Origin: Myxococcales bacterium
GTDB lineage: Bacteria; Myxococcota_A; Polyangia; Haliangiales; Haliangiaceae
Length of the DNA stretch: 64,000 nucleotides
Assembly: GCA_028287135.1 (NCBI GenBank)
Contig: JAQBQE010000036.1
Location: 21,243-85,242 of the forward strand
Reading direction: 5' to 3'
Shown: positions 55,709 through 64,000 of the stretch, in pieces
Layout of the letters: every line of letters starts with the position of its first letter
How positions within the stretch are numbered: position 1 is the first letter of the stretch
Notes under the pieces: model-generated
Seen by the model: only the letters and a program-made list of their open reading frames with translations
What the model was told of the DNA's origin: nothing
The model's database searches: none
Made by a program: the position numbers and the translations under genes

Positions 55709-58257
55709 GTGCACCCGCCTTTGCCGCACAGCGCTCCGTACGAGCAGTACTGGCAATCGGGCGCGAGGTTGAGGCGGCCGCCGCCCATGTGCGATTTGTG
55801 CTCGGTGGCGTCGGCCGCAGGCGCATGCAGGTGACCGGCGGCGAGCTCGGTCCGCCGCGCACCGATCGCGACCAGCGCGCCGTTCCAGGTGTCGCGGGGA
55901 GCGGTGGTGCCGACGACCTTGGCGCGCCTCAGCGGCGTCCCGGGCGGTGCGAACAGATCCTGGGACTTGAGCGAGAAGAAGGCCACGTCGGGGGCGATCG
56001 CGCCGGGCGAGCCGAACATCTCGGCGTACATCGCGAGCTGAAGCGCCGTGCCCGTGCGGAGCTTGTCGTAGTGCGACGCCACGCCCCACTTGAGATCGAT
56101 CACCACGTCGGGGCCGGTCAGCAGCAGATCGGCCTTGCCGGTCAGCGCGATGCCGCCGTGATCGCCTTCATGCGCGAGCTCGACGCCGCGGACCGACGCG
56201 CCGCTCTCGATGAGCAGCGCTCCCAGCTCGTGTGCCGAGTCGAGGATGGCCTTGCGCACGGCCGTCCGCTCGACCTGGTAGCGCGGCAACGCGAGGCTCT
56301 CGGCGAGCGAGCCCAGATCGCGGTCGAGGATCTCGTGGGCGCGGGCGAGCGCCGTTTCGGCATCCAGCACACCGGCGCCGAACACCTCGGCGAAAACGTG
56401 GTGCGCAAGATTGCCGTAGAGCAACGGAGAGGGCGCACTCGGACCGGCGGCGAGTCCGCTCCGCAGCTTGCCGTGATACTCGAGCGCCCACGACAGCGAG
56501 CAGCCCAGGAGCTTGTTGAGGCTCGTGTGGGACTCACGCGTGCGCAACGGAAGCGCGGAGCCGGCCGTGACGGTCACGGTCGGCGAGGGCAGGGGACGGA
56601 GCGTGGCCGTCTGCCGGACGGCGGACGCGGGCCTGGTGAGACGCGTCGCGACGAGGATCGATGCCTGATCGGAATCCGTCATCGCCGCGCGCAGCTCGTC
56701 CCACAGCGGATGCGGCGCGCACTCGTCACCGGTCTCCGTGGTCCGCGGGCAGACGAGCACGAGCGTCTCGGTCGTCAGATCGAGCGGCCGCCGCCACCGG
56801 CTCGCTTCCCCTTCCATCAGGAGACCCGGATCCGGTGGCGTCACGCCCAGCCGCAGGAGCTCCGCGCGCTCGGCGTTGGACAGCCTCATCCGGGGCAAGC
56901 TCGGTGCGCTCTCGCGCGTGAAGTTCCACCAGAGGATCACGCGCGCGCGGGCGAGTACGGCACCGGGCTCCGTGACCGAGGCGAGGCCCGCGTGAGCGAC
57001 GGCCGGGATCCCGCTCGACCGATCGAGGTCGTCGCACAGCCGCCGGAGCTGGACGAGCGAGAGCTCGGTGGCGCCATAGCGGGCGAGCAGCGAGCGTGCT
57101 TCGACGGTGAGCGCCGCGATCGCGGCGAGGCTCGGGGTGTTGAACAACCGGCTGCGCGCCCAGGTCCCGAGCAGCGCGAGCCGGCGGTCGAGCTCGACGG
57201 CCGTGAGCATGCCGTCGCGACGAGCTGCGGGCATGACGAGCGTCTCGATCCGCTCACGCACCGCGGTGCGCCGGTCCTCCTCGACGAGCTCCAGGCCGTC
57301 CTCGAGCGCCTTCTTCCACTCCGCGGTGCGGCGTCCTGGAAACCGGGAGAGTGCGTCGACCAGGTTCGACGCGATCGGTCGACGGATTGGACCGGGCCAC
57401 AGCGTGAGCAGCGCGTGGAGGTCCGCGGGATCCATCGGCTCGAACGCGGCCTCGATCACGAGCCGGATCAGCGCGGAGGAGGCGGTCGGTCGCGTCGCTG
57501 CGCCGACACAAGGCAGACCATGTCTGACGAGCGCCGCGTCGAGCACATCGTCGGCGCCGATCACGAGCACGCCGTCGAGCGACGGCATTGCCGCGAGGCT
57601 CGCGGCCACCTCGTCCGCGGCAGCCAGTGGTCCGTGCGGACGCAGCAGGGTCAGGCTGCCATCACCGGTGGGGACGAACCCGGCGCTACGTCCGTTCGCA
57701 AGGTCGCCGCCCGCAGTCGCCGTCGCTCGGGCGCTCTCGACGATGCGGACGCCCACCATCCCGAGCTGCGCGAACAGACTGCGCCACGCAGGGGCGAGCC
57801 CGTTGATCGGTGATACCAGCTCGATGCACTCGATGTCGATCATGCGGCCCGGAACGAGCGCCGACGTCACCGCAGCGAGTCGGTCAGCAAAGCCCGGCTT
57901 GGCATCGCTGGTCGCGGTCCACAGCGCAGCCAGCCGATCGCTCGCTGCCTCGCCGCGCCATCCCCACAGGAACAGCAGATCTCGGTCGCGGAGCAGGCGC
58001 TGACACGTCCCGAGTGGATCCGCCTCGTACGACGCTCGCCACCAGCCGGTTCGCGTCGCGAGCTGACCGGCAAGCTCACCCGCGCGCTCGAGCGGCGTCG
58101 TATGAACGGCACCGAGCCCGAGCTCGGTCTCGAGCCGTGCAAGCAGGCCCACCGGTCCGAGCCACAGCTCGCCGACAACCGCGGACCGGCCCGCGAGTGG
58201 TCCCGGCCACGCGCCTTGATCGATCGCGGGGTCCCAGACGATCCGCAACCCGCTCAT
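55705..58257 (-). CDS. addB: AddB-like nuclease with Fe-S cluster cysteines
   Basis: The 850-residue protein has a C-terminal PD-(D/E)XK nuclease (GKADLLLTGPDVVIDLKWG, then ALQLAMYAEMFGSP). The four cysteines expected of an AddB-type [4Fe-4S] clasp are present (LLGCSLSWALEYHG, and CQYCSYGALC). The N-terminal helicase-like region is degenerate, without a clear Walker A, as in AddB proteins that lack ATPase activity. It is shorter than Bacillus AddB. It pairs with the AddA-like gene by a 4-bp overlap. I begin at MSGLRIVWDP. Confidence 0.75.
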   Translation of the reverse strand: MSGLRIVWDPAIDQGAWPGPLAGRSAVVGELWLGPVGLLARLETELGLGAVHTTPLERAGELAGQLATRTGWWRASYEADPLGTCQRLLRDRDLLFLWGWRGEAASDRLAALWTATSDAKPGFADRLAAVTSALVPGRMIDIECIELVSPINGLAPAWRSLFAQLGMVGVRIVESARATATAGGDLANGRSAGFVPTGDGSLTLLRPHGPLAAADEVAASLAAMPSLDGVLVIGADDVLDAALVRHGLPCVGAATRPTASSALIRLVIEAAFEPMDPADLHALLTLWPGPIRRPIASNLVDALSRFPGRRTAEWKKALEDGLELVEEDRRTAVRERIETLVMPAARRDGMLTAVELDRRLALLGTWARSRLFNTPSLAAIAALTVEARSLLARYGATELSLVQLRRLCDDLDRSSGIPAVAHAGLASVTEPGAVLARARVILWWNFTRESAPSLPRMRLSNAERAELLRLGVTPPDPGLLMEGEASRWRRPLDLTTETLVLVCPRTTETGDECAPHPLWDELRAAMTDSDQASILVATRLTRPASAVRQTATLRPLPSPTVTVTAGSALPLRTRESHTSLNKLLGCSLSWALEYHGKLRSGLAAGPSAPSPLLYGNLAHHVFAEVFGAGVLDAETALARAHEILDRDLGSLAESLALPRYQVERTAVRKAILDSAHELGALLIESGASVRGVELAHEGDHGGIALTGKADLLLTGPDVVIDLKWGVASHYDKLRTGTALQLAMYAEMFGSPGAIAPDVAFFSLKSQDLFAPPGTPLRRAKVVGTTAPRDTWNGALVAIGARRTELAAGHLHAPAADATEHKSHMGGGRLNLAPDCQYCSYGALCGKGGCT

Positions 58258-58445
58258 GCCCGTGGTCCCCGACAACAACGAACCATCCTATCGCATCGCT
58301 CTGTCATCGCCGCAGCGGAGACCCGCCCGTGTCCCTGGAGCAAAAAGCGCCAGGCGCTGGACTCATCCGCAGAGCGGCGTGTCGAGGGGCGAACGCTGTC
58401 CACCAACCTCCACGGAATGATGCGCCTCGTAGTGTCGCGACCGAT

Positions 58446-58601
58446 CTATCCGAGCTTCTGGCAATGCTTGCAGCGTGGCTGACCGTTGGTGCCGCTGCGT
58501 CGGTTGGCCTGTGGGATCTGCTGCCCGGACGGACAATCGCTGTGGTCGTGATGGACGTCCGCGTCAGTGGGGTTGGTCGAGTAGTACGGAGAGGTTTTCA
58601 T
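58446..58601 (-). CDS. Small Cys/His-rich protein (51 residues)
   Basis: The short frame encodes MKTSPYYSTNPTDADVHHDH, then DCPSGQQIPQANRRSGTNGQ, and a C-terminal CKHC. It has a His cluster and Cys spaced as in small zinc proteins, with a GT-G turn before the Cys pair. The composition (Asn, His, Cys, Gly) is unlike random GC-rich shadow frames, and it resembles small conserved proteins of the pattern H-H-x-D-x-C...GT-G...C-x2-C. The role is unknown. It sits in the gap between the AddB-like and the DUF4041-like genes. Confidence 0.6.
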   Translation of the reverse strand: MKTSPYYSTNPTDADVHHDHSDCPSGQQIPQANRRSGTNGQPRCKHCQKLG

Positions 58602-58779
58602 GGTGGGAGCCCTTTCTGAGATCACTGTCGATCACGACCGCATCGGCCTGCGCTGCGGTTGCGCGGCTCGTTGCCCGGGATCGACCTCCAGTGGGCTAGA
58701 CACACGAAGAGACACAGGGCGCGTGAGATCGAACGGAAGTTGGACCCGTCCGATGACACCCGACGCGCGCGTCTATCCG

Positions 58780-60063
58780 CTACGAAGGTTGTGGGCGGCT
58801 CCGTCTCACGGCTTCGCTCTGGCGCCACTCTGTGGCCTCGGCGGCATCCACGAACGACAGCAAGTCACCATGCAGCGTCGCGATCGCTTGCTTGGCTGCG
58901 GTCGGTGTCACCATGAAGAACTCCTTGTGCGTGTTCGTCAGATTCACGCGGTGGTCTTCAAAAGCCCGGTGCAGCGCGGACTCCAATCCGACCGCGTCCT
59001 CGCTGAATACCACCGCGTGAACGTCGAAACGGAAAGGGACAGACGCGTTGTGCAGCTCGCGGATGCGTTCGTATGGCTCGAGGCGGCGAGTCAGTCCGAT
59101 CTTCACAACCCCTTCGCCGAATGCACCTACGTTCGAGATCACGTACACGAATCCGGCGCGTAGGTTCGCCGCGCGCGCGATCGCACCATCGAGCATCTGC
59201 TGGATCTCTGCGAGACGCTGCTGGCGCATCTCGATCGCTGCGTGGTCGCCGCGCGCTTCGAGGGACGCGATTGCGTTCTCGTACTGCTGCCGCTCCTTGT
59301 CCAGCAGCGTTTCGAGTCTCTCTTGCTCGGCCTCCTGTTCCTTTCGCGCTTTTTCCTCGTCCTTGAAGCGTTCACGTTGAGCGCGAAGTCGCTCGCGTTC
59401 GTCCTCTTCCTTTTGTCGGAAGTCCGCCGTGAGCCGCAGTTCCTTCAGGCGAAGCTCGTGATACGCGGGCGTGATCGCGAGCTTCATGCTTGCGCCAAGC
59501 TTCGCGATCGTCGCGCGAAGTTTGTCGAGCCGAGCTATAGCCGTGTCCAAGGTGTGCGGCTTGAGCTTCTTGATCACGTTCTCTGCTTCGCTGTTGTAGG
59601 TGCGAAGCATCAGCTTTGCGAGGTCAGCGACCATCTTCGCCCCCTCCTTCTCTGATCCGTTCACTGCCCACTTCTGCGTGGTGCTCACCGCCCCGCCGGC
59701 CTTGATCACGGCGCCGTACTGCTCCTCGAGCTGGTCCAGGCGCTCCTTGTACGCGGGCGCGTCGTCGAGCGGGTGCGCGAACTGATAAATCCCGACCTCC
59801 TGCAGGAGCATCGTGTTCGACGTCTGTACGATCTGCCTGGATAGCTCGAAGTTCTCCGCGCGAAGTTGCTTGAGCTTCAGTTGCAACGCGTCGAGCTCTG
59901 CAATCGCAGCGGCACGGATAGCTGGATCGACGGCGGGAGCTTGAGTCCTGACATCTGGCTCCGGACCGAGGCGCGCGACTTTCGGTGTCCACGCGCTTCC
60001 GTCCCACCATCGTAGCAAGCTCGATTGTTGCGGGTCTGGATACCAGCCGGCTGCCACGGTCAT
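58780..60063 (-). CDS. DUF2510-coiled-coil-T5orf172 (GIY-YIG-like) protein
   Basis: The 427-residue protein begins with a DUF2510-like motif (GWYPDPQQSSLLRWWDGSAW). A DUF4041-like helical part and a long charged coiled coil follow (RQKEEDERERLRAQRERFKD). The C-terminal T5orf172/MUG113 domain (AGFVYVISNVGAFGEGVVKI, then GLTRRLEPYERI and ALHRAFEDHRV) belongs to the GIY-YIG superfamily. Similar proteins are common in phages and defence islands. The start is the ATG at 60063, overlapping the upstream stop by 4 bp. Nuclease activity is not certain. Confidence 0.82.
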   Translation of the reverse strand: MTVAAGWYPDPQQSSLLRWWDGSAWTPKVARLGPEPDVRTQAPAVDPAIRAAAIAELDALQLKLKQLRAENFELSRQIVQTSNTMLLQEVGIYQFAHPLDDAPAYKERLDQLEEQYGAVIKAGGAVSTTQKWAVNGSEKEGAKMVADLAKLMLRTYNSEAENVIKKLKPHTLDTAIARLDKLRATIAKLGASMKLAITPAYHELRLKELRLTADFRQKEEDERERLRAQRERFKDEEKARKEQEAEQERLETLLDKERQQYENAIASLEARGDHAAIEMRQQRLAEIQQMLDGAIARAANLRAGFVYVISNVGAFGEGVVKIGLTRRLEPYERIRELHNASVPFRFDVHAVVFSEDAVGLESALHRAFEDHRVNLTNTHKEFFMVTPTAAKQAIATLHGDLLSFVDAAEATEWRQSEAVRRSRPQPS

Positions 60064-61097
60064 GACGATGCCCACTGTTCATCGGGGGTGATCGGCGCCA
60101 CCTCGCTCAGTCCCGTGGTCTTCTTGAACGTCATGCGGTGTGGGAAGTTTTTCATCGCAGCAGATGGGTCGATCTCGTCGAGGTTGAGGCGATCGAGATC
60201 CTCGCGCGCAACGTGAAGGGCCAGGATCGTCGGGCGCACCATGTGTCCGGTGCTCTCGTCGAGCATGGTGCGCGCGATGTTCACGATGGCACGGCGTACA
60301 GGTAGGACCGCGAACGTCTCGAGTGCGATCCGCAACGCGCACGAGCAGACGTGATCCTGGTAGATGCTCCAGTACCTGCCTGCAGGGATCGCCTTCGTCG
60401 AGAGCTTGCCGGTGGCGGACATCTTGAGCTCCTCCTCCGGCACGATCTCCCCGTCCCGGATGAGCACAGACAGTGTGGCGACGTCCCCGGTGACGCTTTC
60501 GAGCCTGACCGAGGTGCCGAAGCGCTCGATGTCATCGAAGGAGCCCGCGTTTTTCAACGCAACCGCGCAGGCCTGCGGCTCGAGCCGCAACACGTTGGGG
60601 GCGAGCCGTATATTCGCATCCCACAAACGGTGGTCTTCCTGATATCGCGCGTACGCTGCTTCGTTCCGCTGGGCGTCCAATGCGATGGCGTGGGCGAGCG
60701 CGGTTTCGAGCTGCGCCCGGGTGGATTTCGCGCCGCCCAGCAGGCGATCGAAGAAGCCGGGTTGATAGCTCTCGAGCGCCGCTCGCGCACCGGCCTCGGC
60801 GGTATGGGCCGGGGAGGGTGCGGTGGGGGGAGGCGTCTGTGAAACTGCCTGCCAGTTCCAATGCGCGCCCCACTGGGTGTGAAGCGAAACGAGGGCGTCC
60901 ATGTACTGCTCGAACTGTGCTGCCTCGCCCGACTGCTGTAGCCACTTCTCCTCTTTGGCCCACTGCTTCTGTCGTCGGGCAGCCTCGCGCGCTGACTCGG
61001 CAGCCTGACGCACAAACTGTCGCTGCCGCTGCTGTGCCTCACGTTGCGCACGGCGTTGAGCGACTTCGACGCTCCTCACAAACTGCTTCCAACTCAT
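60060..61097 (-). CDS. Coiled-coil hypothetical protein coupled to the T5orf172 protein
   Basis: The 345-residue protein has a strongly charged N-terminal coiled coil (QRRAQREAQQRQRQFVRQAA, then REAARRQKQWAKEE). A linker rich in Thr/Pro (SQTPPPTAPSPAHTAE) precedes a C-terminal domain with VLRLEPQACAVALKNAGSF and CSCALRIALETFAVLPVRRA. The pair overlaps by 4 bp and likely forms a complex. I do not recognise the family. Confidence 0.7.
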   Translation of the reverse strand: MSWKQFVRSVEVAQRRAQREAQQRQRQFVRQAAESAREAARRQKQWAKEEKWLQQSGEAAQFEQYMDALVSLHTQWGAHWNWQAVSQTPPPTAPSPAHTAEAGARAALESYQPGFFDRLLGGAKSTRAQLETALAHAIALDAQRNEAAYARYQEDHRLWDANIRLAPNVLRLEPQACAVALKNAGSFDDIERFGTSVRLESVTGDVATLSVLIRDGEIVPEEELKMSATGKLSTKAIPAGRYWSIYQDHVCSCALRIALETFAVLPVRRAIVNIARTMLDESTGHMVRPTILALHVAREDLDRLNLDEIDPSAAMKNFPHRMTFKKTTGLSEVAPITPDEQWASS

Positions 61098-61646
61098 GTG
61101 CTCGTCCTAGGAACGGTTGAAGGGCAGCGCATGGACGAGACGTTAGCGGGACCGCTCCGCCGCCGAAAGCGTGTGGCGGCGCTCGTCATTGATGTCGCGT
61201 GGCGCAAATTGCACCAGGCGCGGATCGAACCCCATCTCATGGGTGCGGCTGGATGGTGGATCGGCATTGATCGCGCGCTCGCCCCCCCGAATGGATCGGT
61301 GCCAATGCGCGCGTCTTCAACCAAGGCCCGAGGCTCGGTGTCTAGATACGTGTTCGCCACGGTCAACACGCTATCCAGGAATGCCAGCCGCAGGAGCGGC
61401 TCTCTCTCGCACCGCCACGCAGGCCGATGCGGTTACGACGAACCTCCAACCGGTCCGGCCCGCTGACACCCGTCGCCTGATTCGGTCAGCACGCATCTGG
61501 AGGCGACGGATCAAACCCGAAACCTCCTCGGTCGCTGAACGATGGCATCCCCATCGACGCCTGTAGAAAACGTCATCGTGCCGCAAGGTTTCTTCACGTT
61601 CGCGGTCGGCGTGCCCGCGTAGGGTGAGGCCGCGCTGTACACGGCC
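61098..61646. other. Intergenic region without convincing gene
   Basis: Neither strand has a frame with both G/C third-position bias and a plausible start. The best is a minus-strand 91-codon frame at 61094-61369 (ANTYLDTEPRALVEDARIG), which I cannot identify and which may be a gene fragment. Confidence 0.35.
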
Positions 61647-62348
61647 GTGTTGCTCGCGCACTCGTGGTTGCGCTGGATCGTCGTCGCGTTCGCGCTGTGG
61701 GTGATCGTTGCGTCCCTGCGGGCCGCGCGCGACTGGCAGGGCGCGACACCCCGCGCGCGGCCACGCTCGTCGGAATCGCCGACCTCCAGATGCTGCTCGG
61801 GCTCACGCTCTGGCTATGGCTGTCGCCGATCGGCGGCGGCGGCGTGGCGCGGCGGCTTCGGCGAGCCAATCCTGCTCGCGTTCAGCCTGGTGCATCCGGC
61901 GCTGATGATCGTTGCCACGATGGTGCTCCACGTCGGTCACGCCCGCGTGGCGCGCGCGCCGAGCGACCGCAAGCATCGGGTGCTCGCGACCACCGTCATG
62001 ACGTGGCTCGCGATCGTCGCGCTCGCGATCCCGTGGCCGATGTTGCCGTGGGGGAGGCCGCTCGGGCGCGTCGAGCTCCCCGCCACCGCGCGTGCCGCGG
62101 CCCCCGCCACGTGGGCACGCTGCGTGGCGTGTCACGGCGCGACCGGCCATGGTGATGGGCCCGCGGCCATCGGGCTGTCGCCGCGTCCGCGCTCGTTTGC
62201 CGATCGCGCATGGCACGCCCAGGCGACCGATGCGGGCATCCGTGACGTCATCCGCAGCGGAGGCGCGACGCACGGCTGCAAGCGCGCCGGTCTTGCACTC
62301 GCCGCCGCTATCGCTCGGCCCGCCAGCAGGTCTCGCGCCACTGCCTGA
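61647..62348 (+). pseudogene. Membrane protein-cytochrome c fusion gene with two frameshifts
   Basis: The start (LLAHSWLRWIVVAFALWVIV) and the later part (PILLAFSLVHPALMIVATMV, then LHVGHARVARAPSDRKHRVL and MTWLAIVALAIPWPMLPW) are in one frame. The part between them reads correctly only in another frame (ATLVGIADLQMLLGLTLWLW, LSPIGGG). Two compensating shifts therefore disrupt a multi-helix protein. A cytochrome-c segment follows with the heme site CVACHGATGHGDG and IRDVIRSGG. The C terminus looks truncated. Sequencing error is an alternative to decay. Confidence 0.6.
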
Positions 62349-62676
62349 GCGCGTCCTTGCGGCGCCCTCTTGGTTCCACGCCGGGTAGCCGGGCTTCGAC
62401 GGCCGCGAGCACGCGGGCTGCGTACTCGGGGTGAACCCTGACGGCGGAGAGGATGGGCCAGAACGGCTCCTGGTCGAAGAGCAGGAGAGCCTCCTCGAAC
62501 GAGGCGACGCGCGGAGAATTGCGGACCACGCCCGTCGCGCCGTCGTCATCGGGGTAGGGCATGTCGCTCAGTGTCACGAAGTACGCAAACCCGTCGGCGG
62601 TCCGTTCGCGATACAGGCCGTACGACGCACCCTCGGTGCCGACCTCTACCACCACCTCGGTCGCGAGCCTGTCCAT
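62308..62676 (-). CDS. Conserved hypothetical protein
   Basis: The 122-residue protein (MDRLATEVVVEVGTEGASYG, FVTLSDMPYPDDDGATGVVR, SFEEALLLFDQEPFWPILSA, YAARVLAAVEARL) has good codon bias and a compact alpha/beta pattern. Its end overlaps the broken cytochrome-c gene. The start is the internal Met; the frame continues upstream into the divergent promoter region. No family named. Confidence 0.7.
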   Translation of the reverse strand: MDRLATEVVVEVGTEGASYGLYRERTADGFAYFVTLSDMPYPDDDGATGVVRNSPRVASFEEALLLFDQEPFWPILSAVRVHPEYAARVLAAVEARLPGVEPRGRRKDALRQWRETCWRAER

Positions 62677-62821
62677 GTTCGCGAGGGTACATGACGACCG
62701 ATCACGAACCGCCACAGCCGGCGAGGCGGTATCGCGCACGCGTGTCCGGATGTCGGACGGATACCGCATGATGGGAACTGTCAGCCATCACCGTTGATCG
62801 TCTGCACCACGAAGGAGCTCG

Positions 62822-63835
62822 ATGAAGACCATGTGCGTGGATCTGTGGGCAGGGCAGGTACGCGGGAGTCGCGAGAACTTTGGAACGCGGATCGAGCGGG
62901 TGCCGGTCGGCCTGCGCCATCGTGGCCTGCGCGAGCTGTTCGTCGGCGCGTACGCCACCTTCGCGGATCCGTGCCGTGCGGTCGACGAGCCGGGGCTCGC
63001 GCTGGTCGCGGTCGACGAGGTCACGGGCCGCGCGACGGGACTCGCGCGCGTCCGCGCCCGCGTCGATCGTCATGTCACCGCGATCGTCGGTCGCCACGAT
63101 GCCTGCGACCTGTTCCTCGACGCACATGCCAGCCTCGCGTTGCGTCACCTCGCCGTGATCGTCGATCCGGTCACGAGCTGGCGACGTGGCGATGCCAGCG
63201 TGCGCTATCGCATCCTCGATCTGCGCACCACCGACGGCTTCGTCGACGAGCACGGCCGGACCCTACGCGGCCTGCGCTGCGAGGGCCCCGCGCTGGTGCG
63301 CTGCGCCGGTTACGCCGTGTTCCTGCTGCCGCTCGGTGATCCCACGGACTGGCCCGCGTCGGCGGACGACGCGTGGGCGTTTCTGCCCGAGCGCGTCTAC
63401 TTCGACGAGAAGGTCGGCATCGCGGTCGGGACCTCTCCGCGCGTGCAGCTGGCTCGCCCGGATCGCCGAGCGACGTTGATCCGCACCACCGGACCGCGCG
63501 ACCACACCGGGGTGATCGAGCGAGGCGACCTCGCCGGGACCCTCGAGGTGATCGGCCCTGCCGTGAGCCGCACGCTCCGGGTCGGTCATGCGGCGCTGGC
63601 TGACGGCATCCTGCTCGGCCGCTACGCGCGCTGCGACGGGACCGCGATGGACGACGACAACAACGTGTCGCGCGTCCATGCCCTGCTGATCCAGCTCGCC
63701 GACACGCTGATGGCGTTCGATCTCGCGAGCAGCAACGGGACTTCCGAGCCGGGACAGCCCCCTGGTCGCGTGTTCAGCGTTCGCAGCGGCACCGAGCTTC
63801 AGCTCGGGGATGCCACGCTCGTTCGCTGGCGGTGA
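62822..63835 (+). CDS. Protein with two FHA-like domains
   Basis: The 337-residue protein has an N-terminal FHA-like segment (TAIVGRHDACDLFLDAHASL, then ALRHLAVIVDP, near residues 85-115). A clear C-terminal FHA domain follows (LLGRYARCDGTAMDDDNNVS, RVHALLIQL, ASSNGTSEPG, ELQLGDATLVRW, about 265-337). FHA domains bind phosphothreonine, so this may act downstream of the Ser/Thr kinases encoded in the window. The ATG follows an AGGAGCTCG sequence. Confidence 0.8.
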   Translation: MKTMCVDLWAGQVRGSRENFGTRIERVPVGLRHRGLRELFVGAYATFADPCRAVDEPGLALVAVDEVTGRATGLARVRARVDRHVTAIVGRHDACDLFLDAHASLALRHLAVIVDPVTSWRRGDASVRYRILDLRTTDGFVDEHGRTLRGLRCEGPALVRCAGYAVFLLPLGDPTDWPASADDAWAFLPERVYFDEKVGIAVGTSPRVQLARPDRRATLIRTTGPRDHTGVIERGDLAGTLEVIGPAVSRTLRVGHAALADGILLGRYARCDGTAMDDDNNVSRVHALLIQLADTLMAFDLASSNGTSEPGQPPGRVFSVRSGTELQLGDATLVRWR

Positions 63836-63848
63836 CGACGATGCGCGC

Positions 63849-64000
63849 TCACCCACCCGTGGATGAGCGCTTGGCGAGCTCGAGCACCTCGGTCTCCGAC
63901 ATCTGCTCGGTGTTCATCAGCGATCGCTCGCAGCGCACCTCCACCGCGCGCCCATTCGTCAGCACGAAGAACTGCCCGGTCGACTGGTTCGCGAGCCGCG
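63849..64000 (-). CDS. Partial gene, C terminus only (unrecognised)
   Basis: The last 49 codons of a gene entering from beyond the window end read RLANQSTGQFFVLTNGRAVE, then VRCERSLMNTEQMSETEVLE and LAKRSSTGG. Codon bias is good. Too little is present to name the family. Confidence 0.55.
   Translation of the reverse strand, partial: RLANQSTGQFFVLTNGRAVEVRCERSLMNTEQMSETEVLELAKRSSTGG

Overview
The window is GC-rich, with third-codon-position G/C bias in almost every gene. It carries two Hanks-type Ser/Thr kinases, several FHA domains, an FHA-GAF-cyclase signalling protein, an IgGFc-binding-like lipoprotein, an NHL-repeat lipoprotein and a very large multidomain secreted-type protein. This mix points to a myxobacterium-like organism (Myxococcota, perhaps near Haliangium/Kofleriaceae). 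That assignment is inference from gene content; no rRNA or marker gene is present.

Layout. 0-5 kb: a cyclase signalling gene, tRNA-Leu with a terminator, an ECF sigma factor killed by an in-frame stop, two divergent DJ-1/PfpI proteins and a SRPBCC protein. 5.3-13 kb: a 1966-residue protein with an adenosine-deaminase-like domain, translationally coupled to a zinc-ribbon/pentapeptide-repeat protein; the two share a related C-terminal tail. 13-25.6 kb: lipoproteins, two Ser/Thr kinases, an XdhC-MocA-like operon, and small enzymes. A 149-bp tandem repeat lies between two convergent genes.

25.8-33.5 kb: the remains of a genomic island in tRNA-Phe. The 3' half of the tRNA is repeated at the far end (53 bp, 2 mismatches). 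Just inside the tRNA lies a decayed tyrosine integrase. Cargo is HigBA, a Cys-type sulfatase beside a deleted formylglycine-generating enzyme, membrane and hypothetical proteins, a YdeI-like protein and a nucleotidyltransferase toxin-antitoxin-like pair. 33.5-38.1 kb: urease operon ureD-ureAB-ureC-ureF-ureG without ureE; UreG carries a His-rich N terminus.

38.1-51.4 kb: the most interesting part, a putative 7-deazaguanine DNA-modification and defence locus. A plus-strand operon encodes QueC, QueE, QueD, a YaaA/DUF6884-like protein, a DGQHR protein, a DpdA-like DNA transglycosylase and a second DGQHR protein. It is flanked on both sides by minus-strand two-gene operons, each pairing a further DGQHR/DndB-like protein with a nuclease (PD-(D/E)XK on the left, HNH on the right), both with 4-bp overlaps. 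A divergent XRE regulator and a sigma70-like promoter sit at the operon head, and an IS3-type remnant sits near its end.

52-61 kb: an AddAB-like helicase-nuclease pair, a 51-residue Cys/His protein, and a two-gene operon of a coiled-coil protein plus a DUF4041/T5orf172 (GIY-YIG-like) protein. 61.6-64 kb: a frameshifted membrane/cytochrome-c gene, a small conserved gene, a double-FHA protein and the end of one further gene. No rRNA and no CRISPR array were seen.
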